DNA of 64,000 nt. It comes from an uncultured Carboxylicivirga sp. (GTDB taxonomy: Bacteria > Bacteroidota > Bacteroidia > Bacteroidales > Marinilabiliaceae). Positions 54,600 to 63,045 of the stretch are shown piece by piece (position 1 is the first letter of the stretch; each line of letters starts with the position of its first letter). The stretch spans positions 806,001-870,000 of the forward strand of contig CANNEA010000003.1 in assembly GCA_947503525.1 (NCBI GenBank), written 5' to 3'. The notes beneath the pieces were generated by a model that saw only the letters and a list, made by a program, of their open reading frames with translations, had not been told where the DNA came from and made no database searches. A program made the position numbers and the translations under genes.

Positions 54600-57452
54600 T
54601 TACTTTATTCTTCTTATTTCGAATCCGTTCAGCCAGGTATAACCATTTGCTTTATCACATTTAAAGTATAAAGCTACTTCACCCGACTTTCCAATCTCAA
54701 TGGTTTGTTGACAAGATATTGGTTTGCGCTCTCCGATATCATTAGCATTATAAAATGGCACCATAAAAGGCATTGAGCTCATCTGGTATTTTACGTCCTT
54801 TGTTTGTTTGAATTGGATACCATATGGAAATTGCTTTTCATGCGTTCGTGCATGGTGATAAGTTAGTATTTCATAAGTACCTTCATCCAAACCCGATATA
54901 TTCAATACAAGTTCTTCACCCTTAACAAACACACCATCAGCTCCCATAAAGCACAAATCTCCCAGCATAGTTGGTTGCCCTCTACTCCACTCTATCTTAG
55001 CCTTTGATGATATCATGAATTCGACACCCAATTCATGCTTATATTTCAAATCTTGCTTATTCATAATGGTCCAGGCGTTCCAATCGAACTGTTGCAATTG
55101 ATCGTCTCCCCCTATATCAATTTGGTAGGAAGGAAAATCCAGAACATCCCTTGCGCGTAACAAAAGTTCATTGTCTTCATATTTAATGGATTGAAAACTT
55201 AGCTTGCCAGACTTAAGACCTTTTGATGTGGCTTTAACCGTAATATCGCCTTCAATTTCTGATCCTCTGATATAGACTGTAGCAACACCATCCATGGCTT
55301 GCATCTGGTCGATATAACTCTTTTCATTGTATACAATGGCTCCATTGCCACTAAGTTCGAAATGCACCTTATTGCTTGCATCACAGACGACGGCTCCATT
55401 TCGATCAACAACAATAGCCCTAAGAGTTTTTATATCAGATCCACCAGCCATTAAACTAAATTGGGGATAATCCAACTCGAGCTGAAGCTTATAAGCCTCA
55501 CCCGGTGCTTTCCTTTGATGCTCTGCCACAATACTATTTCCTTTATAGGCAACGGCCTTAAGCTCTTCATTTTTCCAATGGTATTGAAAATAAAATGAAG
55601 GATGTCTATTGTTTTGAAGCTGAGGGTTATTGTTGGGCAACTGCACCCCTACCAAAATTCCATCCGCATAAAGCTCAACTTTGTCAGCATTGCTATAGAC
55701 ATGAACAACTCCATCTTTCGAAACACTTTTATTGGCTATGTGAACCATAGGTTGAGTTAGTAACTCCGACTGATACCAATAATAAACTGGACGTTTACTG
55801 CGGTACATATTACAGATACCATAATCAGTAAATTTCTCGGCATTAGTAGCATCTGGTTTAAGATGATTATAATCTGCACCTACCCAGGCTAATGCACCAA
55901 TGTTGTTTTTATGTTTTTTATATCGAGAGATATGGTGTTGGTTAATTAAAGCATCGGCACTACAGCCATGTTCCATCACCAGCGAAAAATCCTGCTCCGC
56001 CCAATCTGAACGACGGTAATCCATGGATGCAAATATATCTGTCGGTCCGGCATGACGCATTCCATTCCACGGACTGGAAGCTGATGCTGTCAAACGAAAA
56101 GGATCCTCTTCTTTGGCAGCATAAGCTAAACGAGGAACAGCACCTCTATGGTTAATACCTGCCCCCCAGATGGCTATGGAAGGGTGGTTACGATGATTAC
56201 GAATCATGATTCGAGCACTTTTCTCTAAGTTATCCATCCATTCCCCTTCATTCCAGTTTATCCAGGTTGCAGGCTCTTCGTAAAGTAAAATTCCTAATTC
56301 ATCACATGCTTCAATAAAAGCATCATCTTGAGGATAATGTGAGAGGCGTATTGTATTAAATCCGGCCTCTTTGTACCGAAGTACTTCCTCGTAATGCATC
56401 GAATTAGGAACGGCATCTCCAATGTGAGGATAGTTTTGATGGCGGTTGGCACCGATCATAAAAAAGGATTCGCCATTGAGTAATAAACCTTTGCCATCAA
56501 CCAATTCCAGTTTGCGGAAACCAAAGGAGTTTTCAACAAAATCAAGTAATGTATTATGACTATAAATATAAGATACAGCTCTATACAAATATGGATTTTC
56601 AGGAGTCCAGGTGCAGTAGTCCTTATTTTCTAATCCCGTGGATTGTTTAAAGGTATAACATGAGCCGGCCACGATTTCTTTATTGTCAACTAAAGTTTTA
56701 AGCACCAAACCATCCGCATTAATTATTTTCGTTACAATGCTACAATTACGGGTTTCCGCATAAGCGTTAGCAACTGTGGTTTTGACACTTACGGCTCCAT
56801 ATTGTTTTTTCACCGTTGGTGTGGTGATGTGCACACCGGCGTCCATCGCCTCCCAATTAAAATTCACATGAAGTTTATCGCTAATGACTAAATAAACATC
56901 TCGGTAAATACCACCCCACTTGATGTAATCCGTGCGGTGCGGATCCGGGGAAATAACATTATTAACTCTATTATCGGCTTTGACGTATATTTCATTTAGC
57001 TGTCCGGATTTCACAAAAGGCGTAATATCAATATGAAATGGCACATAGCCACTGATATAGTTGCCACCGGCAAATTGGCCATTCACCCAAACTTCGCTTA
57101 ATGAATGTACGCCTTCAAATTCGAGAAAAGCTTTTTGATGAGCCTCTAAATCAACTTTCATCTCTTTTTTATACCAGCTAATCTGCCGCATAAAGTCACT
57201 TTGAACCCACGATTCCTGAATGGAATCCAACCACAAGGACACAGGATCAGGATTATGGGGAAGTGAAACCTTTGTCCAGGCTTCATCTTTGACACTTAAT
57301 TCTGACGGATTTTCAGCCCCATGTTTTACCCACTGCCAATTTAGATTTATGTTTTGTTTTATGCGCGGAATGTTTTCATAACCTCGCGGAACAGACGCAT
57401 AATTGCAGATAAATACACTTAGCAATAATGTGATCAATGCATATTTTTTCAT
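54600..57452 (-). CDS. GH2-family glycoside hydrolase lacking the usual acid/base glutamate
   Basis: 950 aa with a signal peptide (LITLLLSVFICNYA). GH2 layout: N-terminal sugar-binding jelly-roll (WYKKEMKVDLEAHQKAFLEFEGVHSLSEVWVNG, residues 93-125), immunoglobulin-like domain (to about 310), TIM barrel (IGANRHQNYPHIGDAVPN; TIRLSHYPQDDAFIEACDELGILLYEE), then further beta domains and a C-terminal carbohydrate-binding-like region. The nucleophile position is filled by E494 (LVMEHG). Where GH2 enzymes have WSLGNE, this protein has WGAGIN (429-434), so the acid/base Glu is Asn434. It starts 3 bases after the GH30 stop. Likely target: a galactose- or similar-containing polysaccharide, possibly algal. 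Confidence 0.85.
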   Translation of the reverse strand: MKKYALITLLLSVFICNYASVPRGYENIPRIKQNINLNWQWVKHGAENPSELSVKDEAWTKVSLPHNPDPVSLWLDSIQESWVQSDFMRQISWYKKEMKVDLEAHQKAFLEFEGVHSLSEVWVNGQFAGGNYISGYVPFHIDITPFVKSGQLNEIYVKADNRVNNVISPDPHRTDYIKWGGIYRDVYLVISDKLHVNFNWEAMDAGVHITTPTVKKQYGAVSVKTTVANAYAETRNCSIVTKIINADGLVLKTLVDNKEIVAGSCYTFKQSTGLENKDYCTWTPENPYLYRAVSYIYSHNTLLDFVENSFGFRKLELVDGKGLLLNGESFFMIGANRHQNYPHIGDAVPNSMHYEEVLRYKEAGFNTIRLSHYPQDDAFIEACDELGILLYEEPATWINWNEGEWMDNLEKSARIMIRNHRNHPSIAIWGAGINHRGAVPRLAYAAKEEDPFRLTASASSPWNGMRHAGPTDIFASMDYRRSDWAEQDFSLVMEHGCSADALINQHHISRYKKHKNNIGALAWVGADYNHLKPDATNAEKFTDYGICNMYRSKRPVYYWYQSELLTQPMVHIANKSVSKDGVVHVYSNADKVELYADGILVGVQLPNNNPQLQNNRHPSFYFQYHWKNEELKAVAYKGNSIVAEHQRKAPGEAYKLQLELDYPQFSLMAGGSDIKTLRAIVVDRNGAVVCDASNKVHFELSGNGAIVYNEKSYIDQMQAMDGVATVYIRGSEIEGDITVKATSKGLKSGKLSFQSIKYEDNELLLRARDVLDFPSYQIDIGGDDQLQQFDWNAWTIMNKQDLKYKHELGVEFMISSKAKIEWSRGQPTMLGDLCFMGADGVFVKGEELVLNISGLDEGTYEILTYHHARTHEKQFPYGIQFKQTKDVKYQMSSMPFMVPFYNANDIGERKPISCQQTIEIGKSGEVALYFKCDKANGYTWLNGFEIRRIK

Positions 57453-57455
57453 AGC

Positions 57456-58841
57456 TTACTTATTATCAATTACAATGGCAGTAATCCCATTTGCTGGAAT
57501 AATTAATTCACTCTGCACCTGACCTATATTTAATCTATAAGCAGAATCAGTATCATCTGTATTTTGTATCAATAGTTTTATTTTTCCATCCGGACTTTTT
57601 ACACTAATCATTGGGCGCTTACTAAGAGATGCAATTCTAACATCTCCTGGTCTCACAAAATGACTCAGGATATACATGGCATTATAATCCGGATTATATT
57701 GGATGGTTTTATTTACACGGTTGATGTTGATCAATGAATTCTGAGGCCAATCCCAACCACTTTCTGTTGTTTCGTTCAAAACCATATTCCAATAGCAAAA
57801 ATTACTTAATCCACTATTTATGTACTCTGCAGCTTCTTCTAAGCGATGTTTGGCCTGTTCTACGCTATTTTGTCCATTGTAGCAATGTCCTTCTGTATGA
57901 AACATTTTTAACTCAGGATTCATCTTCACTGCATCGGTAATGATTAAAGGTGAGGTATATTGCATTCCCACACCGGCAAGGTTGTCGATCTTATCCATTG
58001 TTAAGTATTCAATTAAATCCAGCTTTTCGGCTGTGCGGAAAGTCCCGGCATATACACGTGTTTCCACATTGTTTTTATTAAAAAGAGGGATAATATAATC
58101 TGTAGCTAACAATAACATTTGTGCCGGAGGCATAACACAACTCGGATATTTTGTATTGGCATCATTCTCATTCTGTATGCAAATACGATCGATGCTCACC
58201 CCTTCATTCTCATATGCTTGTAAATAATTAACAAAGTATCTGGCATATGCCCGGTATATTTCCTTCTCTTTTCTAAGTGTATTTGGCTGATCAGTCAAAC
58301 CGGTCATCGAATGATTTTGTTTCATCCATGCCGGAGGACTCCAGGGAGATGCAAATAGCAATAATTCCGGATTTATCGCCAATGCACTTTTAATATATGG
58401 TAAAACGTATTTCTGATCCCTTTCAATAGAAAACTGTTTCATCATATAATCTTCAGGTGTTTCTGAATAACTATAAGCATCAATTCCAAAATCACTTGAA
58501 CCAATTGCTGTTCGACAAAAGGTAAAACCGGCTTTGTCGACGGCAAACAAATTAGTTATTAACTCTTTTTGCTGCGTTTCAGTCAGACATGATAATGCCT
58601 CTCCTCCAATTTCATTAAATGCCCCACCAATTCCTTCAATAATTTGATATTCAATTTCAGGATAAACTTTAATCTCATGTCCCCATTTTATATTAGATGT
58701 GGCTTTTTCTACATCAATTTTTTGGAGAGGGTTTGCTTCACCTTTATTAAGAGAGGTGAAATACATTTCTATTTTTAGTGATTTTTGAGCATACAGTTGC
58801 GTCGTCAAAAGCACACTCAAAATAAATAACAGATTTTTCAT
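57456..58841 (-). CDS. GH30-family glycoside hydrolase
   Basis: 461 aa, secreted (signal peptide LLFILSVLLTTQLYAQ). The family start YQIIEGIGGAFNEIGGEAL, acid/base E225 in CIQNENDANTKYPSC, nucleophile E317 in MFHTEGHCYNG, and CYWNMVLNETTESGWDWPQNSL are clear. GH30 enzymes with this pattern act as beta-glucosidases, beta-1,6-glucanases or related exo-enzymes. A short C-terminal beta domain ends in the stop. Co-transcribed with the downstream GH2 gene and divergent from the TPR-HTH regulator. A GGACA-repeat element lies in its promoter region. Confidence 0.93.
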   Translation of the reverse strand: MKNLLFILSVLLTTQLYAQKSLKIEMYFTSLNKGEANPLQKIDVEKATSNIKWGHEIKVYPEIEYQIIEGIGGAFNEIGGEALSCLTETQQKELITNLFAVDKAGFTFCRTAIGSSDFGIDAYSYSETPEDYMMKQFSIERDQKYVLPYIKSALAINPELLLFASPWSPPAWMKQNHSMTGLTDQPNTLRKEKEIYRAYARYFVNYLQAYENEGVSIDRICIQNENDANTKYPSCVMPPAQMLLLATDYIIPLFNKNNVETRVYAGTFRTAEKLDLIEYLTMDKIDNLAGVGMQYTSPLIITDAVKMNPELKMFHTEGHCYNGQNSVEQAKHRLEEAAEYINSGLSNFCYWNMVLNETTESGWDWPQNSLININRVNKTIQYNPDYNAMYILSHFVRPGDVRIASLSKRPMISVKSPDGKIKLLIQNTDDTDSAYRLNIGQVQSELIIPANGITAIVIDNK

Positions 58842-58924
58842 AGTTGCATCTTTGATTGAATTTCTTAATTCTATTCAATACTCAAATATACATTTGTACC
58901 AGCACAAGAGTTTATAAAAACAGT

Positions 58925-58940
58925 GGACATAATATGGACA
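58925..58940 (+). promoter_or_regulatory. GGACA-repeat element, copy 1 (GH30 operon/regulator spacer)
   Basis: GGACATAATATGGACA: two GGACA half-sites spaced 11 bases start to start, one helical turn. A second copy with a single base change lies at 60664-60679. It is followed by AAGTCC, making an additional GGAC/GTCC inverted pair. Candidate operator of the adjacent TPR-HTH regulator. Confidence 0.55.
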
Positions 58941-59066
58941 AAGTCCAGAATAGAGAATATACCCATGATCTTTCGTTTAATTCATTCTCTTGAAAAAAAG
59001 TATTTTAGAAAAAATATAAAGAGGAATGCGAATAAGGACTTTCTTTGTAGAGATAAACATGAGTGA

Positions 59067-60593
59067 ATGAAGGCCATTATCAAATTCATATTGTTAACGT
59101 TCATTTCCATTGTAAGCATTCAGTTAACTGTTTCTGCAAAGGATAATAATACGAATAAACTCTCAGCAATAGACCTGAGTAAGTATGACTCCCTATATTC
59201 TGTAGGGGAATTAAGACTTAAGGAATCGAAACGACTTACAGGTGAAGCCAGATACCCGCAGGCCTATGATAATATTTGGGAAGTTCTTAGTTTATCAGAT
59301 TTATTAAAAAATACCCAATTAAAATATCTGGCATATCAGCAATTGGCTATGCTGTATTCTATATTTCATAGTGGAGAGAATGCATTGTCCTGTGTGGATT
59401 CAATGTTCTTTTATTTAGAGCAAGGTAACTTAAAACACTCAGCTACTGAAAAGCTTAATTTAAATTATACAGCCGCCTTGACTTACCGAATGAATAAGCG
59501 GTATGATTTGGCAAATAAGCATTTGGACATATGTTTTCAGCTCCACGACTCGTTACACTCACCCTTTAATAAGCGCTTATACACAATGGCTGAACGTGCA
59601 GTTTTATATATTCATAAGGATAAGTATAATGAGGCAGAACAAATATTAAAAAGCATATCCGATAGCATATCTCATCAACACTCATATAACTCAATTCTAT
59701 ATTCCATAAGGGGAGATTTGCATCTAAAAAGAGGCCATAAGAAAATCGCACAAAGCTATTATAAAAAGAGCTTAGCGTCAATTTCAGAACAGAATATGCG
59801 CATTGGTTTAAAAGTTGACTTGTTAAAGAAACTATCCAACATCAACGAAGAATTAGGGAATTATAAAAAGGCCCTTGGGCAAATGACTGAATCAAAATTA
59901 TTAGGCGACAGTTTATTTGGCAGCCAAAGTACACGAAACAGTGAACTCTTTGAAATTAAGGATTCCTATCGATTGACTCTTGAGAAACATCAAAATATTC
60001 AGCGAGAACAGAATTTGAAAATACTTGAAAACGAGAAAGACAAGCTCAATCAAAGACTCACCTTCACTATCCTTTTATTAAGCTTATTACTCATTTCTTC
60101 AATTGTTGTTTTTCGATTGATTCGACATAAACATTTGGCTGAAAAAAAACTGGTAAGTGAACGGACAAGCGCTGAACTTAAAGTGAAGAAGAAGGAATTG
60201 GCTGTTACCGCACTTCAACTTATTGAAAAAGATAAGTTATTGGAAGAAGTAAAAAATGGACTTGAAGAATTGCAGAATATACAAACAGAAAGCAAGGTAG
60301 AGCAAATCAAAAGCACCATCCGTGTTAATTCAGCTAAAACCTGGGAGGAATTCGAAGCACGCTTTGTGCAAGTGAATAGTACATTTTATGAGTCTCTGGG
60401 AAAAAAGCACCCCACATTAAGTCGAAGCGAATTAAAGTTGTGCGCACTTATTAAACTTAATTTCTCAAGCAAAGAAATGGCGCAGTTATTAGGCATATCT
60501 CCTGACAGCATTAATAAGGCTCGTTATCGTTTACGAAAAAAACTAAATTTAAACCAGAATGATAAGTTGGTTCAATACATCAATTCCTTGTAA
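59067..60593 (+). CDS. TPR sensor protein with C-terminal helix-turn-helix regulator
   Basis: 508 aa. A signal-type N-terminus (FILLTFISIVSIQLTVSA) is followed by tetratricopeptide-like repeats (residues about 45-300), a transmembrane helix near 335-353 (FTILLLSLLLISSIVVFRLI), a coiled coil, and a LuxR-type HTH (SRSELKLCALIKLNFSSKEMAQLLGISPDSINKARYRLRKKL). This is the Bacteroidota design of a membrane sensor whose DNA-binding domain is cytoplasmic. Divergent from the GH30-GH2 operon and upstream of sugar genes, it is the likely local regulator. Confidence 0.88.
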   Translation: MKAIIKFILLTFISIVSIQLTVSAKDNNTNKLSAIDLSKYDSLYSVGELRLKESKRLTGEARYPQAYDNIWEVLSLSDLLKNTQLKYLAYQQLAMLYSIFHSGENALSCVDSMFFYLEQGNLKHSATEKLNLNYTAALTYRMNKRYDLANKHLDICFQLHDSLHSPFNKRLYTMAERAVLYIHKDKYNEAEQILKSISDSISHQHSYNSILYSIRGDLHLKRGHKKIAQSYYKKSLASISEQNMRIGLKVDLLKKLSNINEELGNYKKALGQMTESKLLGDSLFGSQSTRNSELFEIKDSYRLTLEKHQNIQREQNLKILENEKDKLNQRLTFTILLLSLLLISSIVVFRLIRHKHLAEKKLVSERTSAELKVKKKELAVTALQLIEKDKLLEEVKNGLEELQNIQTESKVEQIKSTIRVNSAKTWEEFEARFVQVNSTFYESLGKKHPTLSRSELKLCALIKLNFSSKEMAQLLGISPDSINKARYRLRKKLNLNQNDKLVQYINSL

Positions 60594-60663
60594 GCCTATC
60601 CATCAACTGGTCTACTTTTATTCACAATACCTTCTTTGAATAAGATTGTGTCTTAAACTTTAA

Positions 60664-60679
60664 GGACATTATATGGACA
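60664..60679 (+). promoter_or_regulatory. GGACA-repeat element, copy 2 (upstream of the 60785 gene)
   Basis: GGACATTATATGGACA, 15 of 16 bases identical to 58925-58940. ATTCATTCTC also recurs downstream of both copies (58980-58989 and 60697-60706). It precedes the gene at 60785 by about 105 bases. Confidence 0.55.
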
Positions 60680-60784
60680 TGGCATTTTTTGGAAGGATTC
60701 ATTCTCAAGATCTGGAATGAAATCACTATACTTGACTATGAATAACGGCTTCCGAAATAGCTCTTACTAAAACTATTCTGACAA

Positions 60785-61642
60785 ATGAGATATCTTTTCA
60801 CAGTTCTAACAATAGCTTTGTTAACACAATTATTAAAAGCTCAGACATGGAATTATAACAATAATAGAATTGCCATTAGCTTTGATGGGAATAGTGCCCC
60901 GGATCATGAGTACAAATGGCCTTGGGGTGATCCAGACGACTGGGGTGCTTCTGCAGCCAGTCTGGCCATACTTGCCAAATTAAATATGCAGGATAAACTG
61001 GTACATTGTTCGTATAATAATTTTATCGATGCACCAGCTGGGCCTAATAAAGAGAACCAATTGAAAATAAGCTTAGAAGGTGGAGCGGAACGATGGAACT
61101 TTGATAAATCAATACTATTCGACGTCACCACTCAACTTGAGGCATCCAAACAGCATTTGGCAGATGAAATGGCGAAATCAACAGCCCAAGACCCTCTCTA
61201 TTTTTTACATGCCGGGCTATCTGAGTTTGTCTATCAAGCTGTTGAACTAGTCATGCACTCAGGTGATTCATGTGCATTAAAATACGTTTACTTGTTATCA
61301 CACAGTGGTTTTAACGAAAAAGAAATACGTCGTCCTTATCATCATACTTGGGCTGATATTCAGGAACTCTGTGGTCATCGCATTCAATACAGGAAAATTA
61401 AAGATCAAAACAATAAATACGACATTAACAAACTATGGAATTCTGGCAAAGATTTCACTGTTTGGTATTGGATGCGCGATCATAAAGATCCAAATATTCA
61501 ATGGCTATATTCACGGATTGAAACGCATAGCGAAGGTGTGGCTGACATATCGGATTGTGGAATGCTGTATTATTTATTACTTGGTGATGAAGATGGCAAT
61601 CCTGAGAAATTCCGACAATTTATTGGTGATGGCATTGAATAA
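60785..61642 (+). CDS. Secreted protein of carbohydrate cluster, nucleoside-hydrolase-like pattern
   Basis: 285 aa with a signal peptide (YLFTVLTIALLTQLLKAQ). The mature start IAISFDGNSAPDHEYKWPWGDPDDWGASAASLAILAKL has acidic clusters (FDGN, DPDD) reminiscent of the N-terminal metal site of inosine-uridine-hydrolase-like folds, and GDSCALKYVYLLSHSGFNEKEIRRP and ISDCGMLYYLLLGDEDGNPEKF follow. I believe relatives occur beside agar-type polysaccharide genes, but I cannot assign an activity. It stands downstream of the regulator and of GGACA element copy 2. Confidence 0.5.
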   Translation: MRYLFTVLTIALLTQLLKAQTWNYNNNRIAISFDGNSAPDHEYKWPWGDPDDWGASAASLAILAKLNMQDKLVHCSYNNFIDAPAGPNKENQLKISLEGGAERWNFDKSILFDVTTQLEASKQHLADEMAKSTAQDPLYFLHAGLSEFVYQAVELVMHSGDSCALKYVYLLSHSGFNEKEIRRPYHHTWADIQELCGHRIQYRKIKDQNNKYDINKLWNSGKDFTVWYWMRDHKDPNIQWLYSRIETHSEGVADISDCGMLYYLLLGDEDGNPEKFRQFIGDGIE

Positions 61643-61919
61643 TAAGTAAATATGCTTTTGCTAACATTTACTAACTATAAAATCTGTATTCCAATATAGA
61701 TACAACTCCTCCATGTTCATGGCAAAAAGCAAACTTCAATTAGGCTTGATCACACTAAGATAACCCTATCAACATATTTAGTAAAATATACTCCATCATT
61801 TTTAAAAGTCTCTCTATTTTAATATAGTGTCTTAGGTCATTTCTTTGCATGGTAAAATATTGGTGCATCAATTTGCTCCTTGTTATTTGATTTTCATTTG
61901 GCATTTAAACTCTGTTATC

Positions 61920-62993
61920 ATGCAAAAAATAAAAAGTTACAATATCTATTCGGCCAAAGCCAAATTAGAAAAACCCATATCAGATGCAACACATACCTTA
62001 ACTGAGATTTCATTTTTGGTATTACGCATCACTACTGAGCAAAACATAACTGGTGAAGCCTATCTTTTGAGCTTCCAGTATAGCCCACAAGCCATCATAG
62101 GTGCCATTAAAGATCATGGTGCAATGATAATTGGTGAAGAAGTAAACAATACCGGAAAAGTATTTAATAAGATGAATGCCGAGAATGAATATTTTGGGCA
62201 AGAAGGCATTAATCGTTGGGCTCAGGGTATTTTTAATATTGCCATGTGGGATGCCTGGTGCAAAATCCTTAAGGTACCAATCTGGAAAGCTTTAGGAACA
62301 TACAAAACCGAAGTGCCTATTTATGGTAGCGGAGGCTGGATATCTTATAGCATGGAAGAGCTTAAAGACGAAGTAGTTGGTTATGTAAAGCGTGGCTTTA
62401 AAGCGGTTAAAATTAAGGTTGGTAAGCCAGATTGGAAAGAAGATTTGGAACGATTGAAATTTGTTCGCGATAATGTGGGTAAAGATGTTGAAATAATGAT
62501 GGATGCCAATCAGGGAATGAGCTTGCCCAATGCCATGCAATTGTCGTTTGCAGCTCGTGATATTGGTATTACCTGGTTCGAAGAACCTATTCATCACAGC
62601 AACTTCAAGGGTTTTGAATCTTTAAAAAATAAAAGTGGCATTTCATTGGCCATGGGCGAACGTGAATACGGTACTCTTCCTTTACGTGAGTTGATTTCGA
62701 AAAGTGCCATTGACATTTGGCAACCGGACATACTACGTATTGGTGGTGTTGAGGCATGGCGTGACAGTGCAGCTCTGGCAGGCGCTTATGACATTCCAGT
62801 ATTACCCCACTACTATAAGGATTACGATATTCCATTGTTATGTACTGTTCCAAATGGTGTTGGTGCAGAATCCTTCGATTGGATTGATCCATTAATTGAC
62901 AATCCTTTGCAAATACACAATGGAGTGGCCCGACCACATGAAGGGGCTGGCTGGGGTTTTAACTTTAAAGATGAATGTTTAAACGAGGTATAG
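61920..62993 (+). CDS. Enolase-superfamily enzyme, mandelate racemase subgroup
   Basis: The frame opens at 61845, but ATG 61920 (MQKIKSYNIYSAKAKLEKPI) gives the natural 357-aa form. All expected residues are found at the same numbers as in Pseudomonas mandelate racemase: K164-x-K166 (VKIKVG), metal ligands D195, E221 and E247, the D270/H297 dyad (QPD and LPH), and E317. It would abstract a proton alpha to a carboxylate on a sugar acid or similar and act as dehydratase, epimerase or cycloisomerase. The neighbouring zinc dehydrogenase and hydrolases suggest sugar acid catabolism. The exact substrate is unknown. Confidence 0.9.
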   Translation: MQKIKSYNIYSAKAKLEKPISDATHTLTEISFLVLRITTEQNITGEAYLLSFQYSPQAIIGAIKDHGAMIIGEEVNNTGKVFNKMNAENEYFGQEGINRWAQGIFNIAMWDAWCKILKVPIWKALGTYKTEVPIYGSGGWISYSMEELKDEVVGYVKRGFKAVKIKVGKPDWKEDLERLKFVRDNVGKDVEIMMDANQGMSLPNAMQLSFAARDIGITWFEEPIHHSNFKGFESLKNKSGISLAMGEREYGTLPLRELISKSAIDIWQPDILRIGGVEAWRDSAALAGAYDIPVLPHYYKDYDIPLLCTVPNGVGAESFDWIDPLIDNPLQIHNGVARPHEGAGWGFNFKDECLNEV

Positions 62994-63045
62994 TTGAATA
63001 AGAACAAACTGTTCAAACTATTACCTTGAGACAAATACTAAAAAC

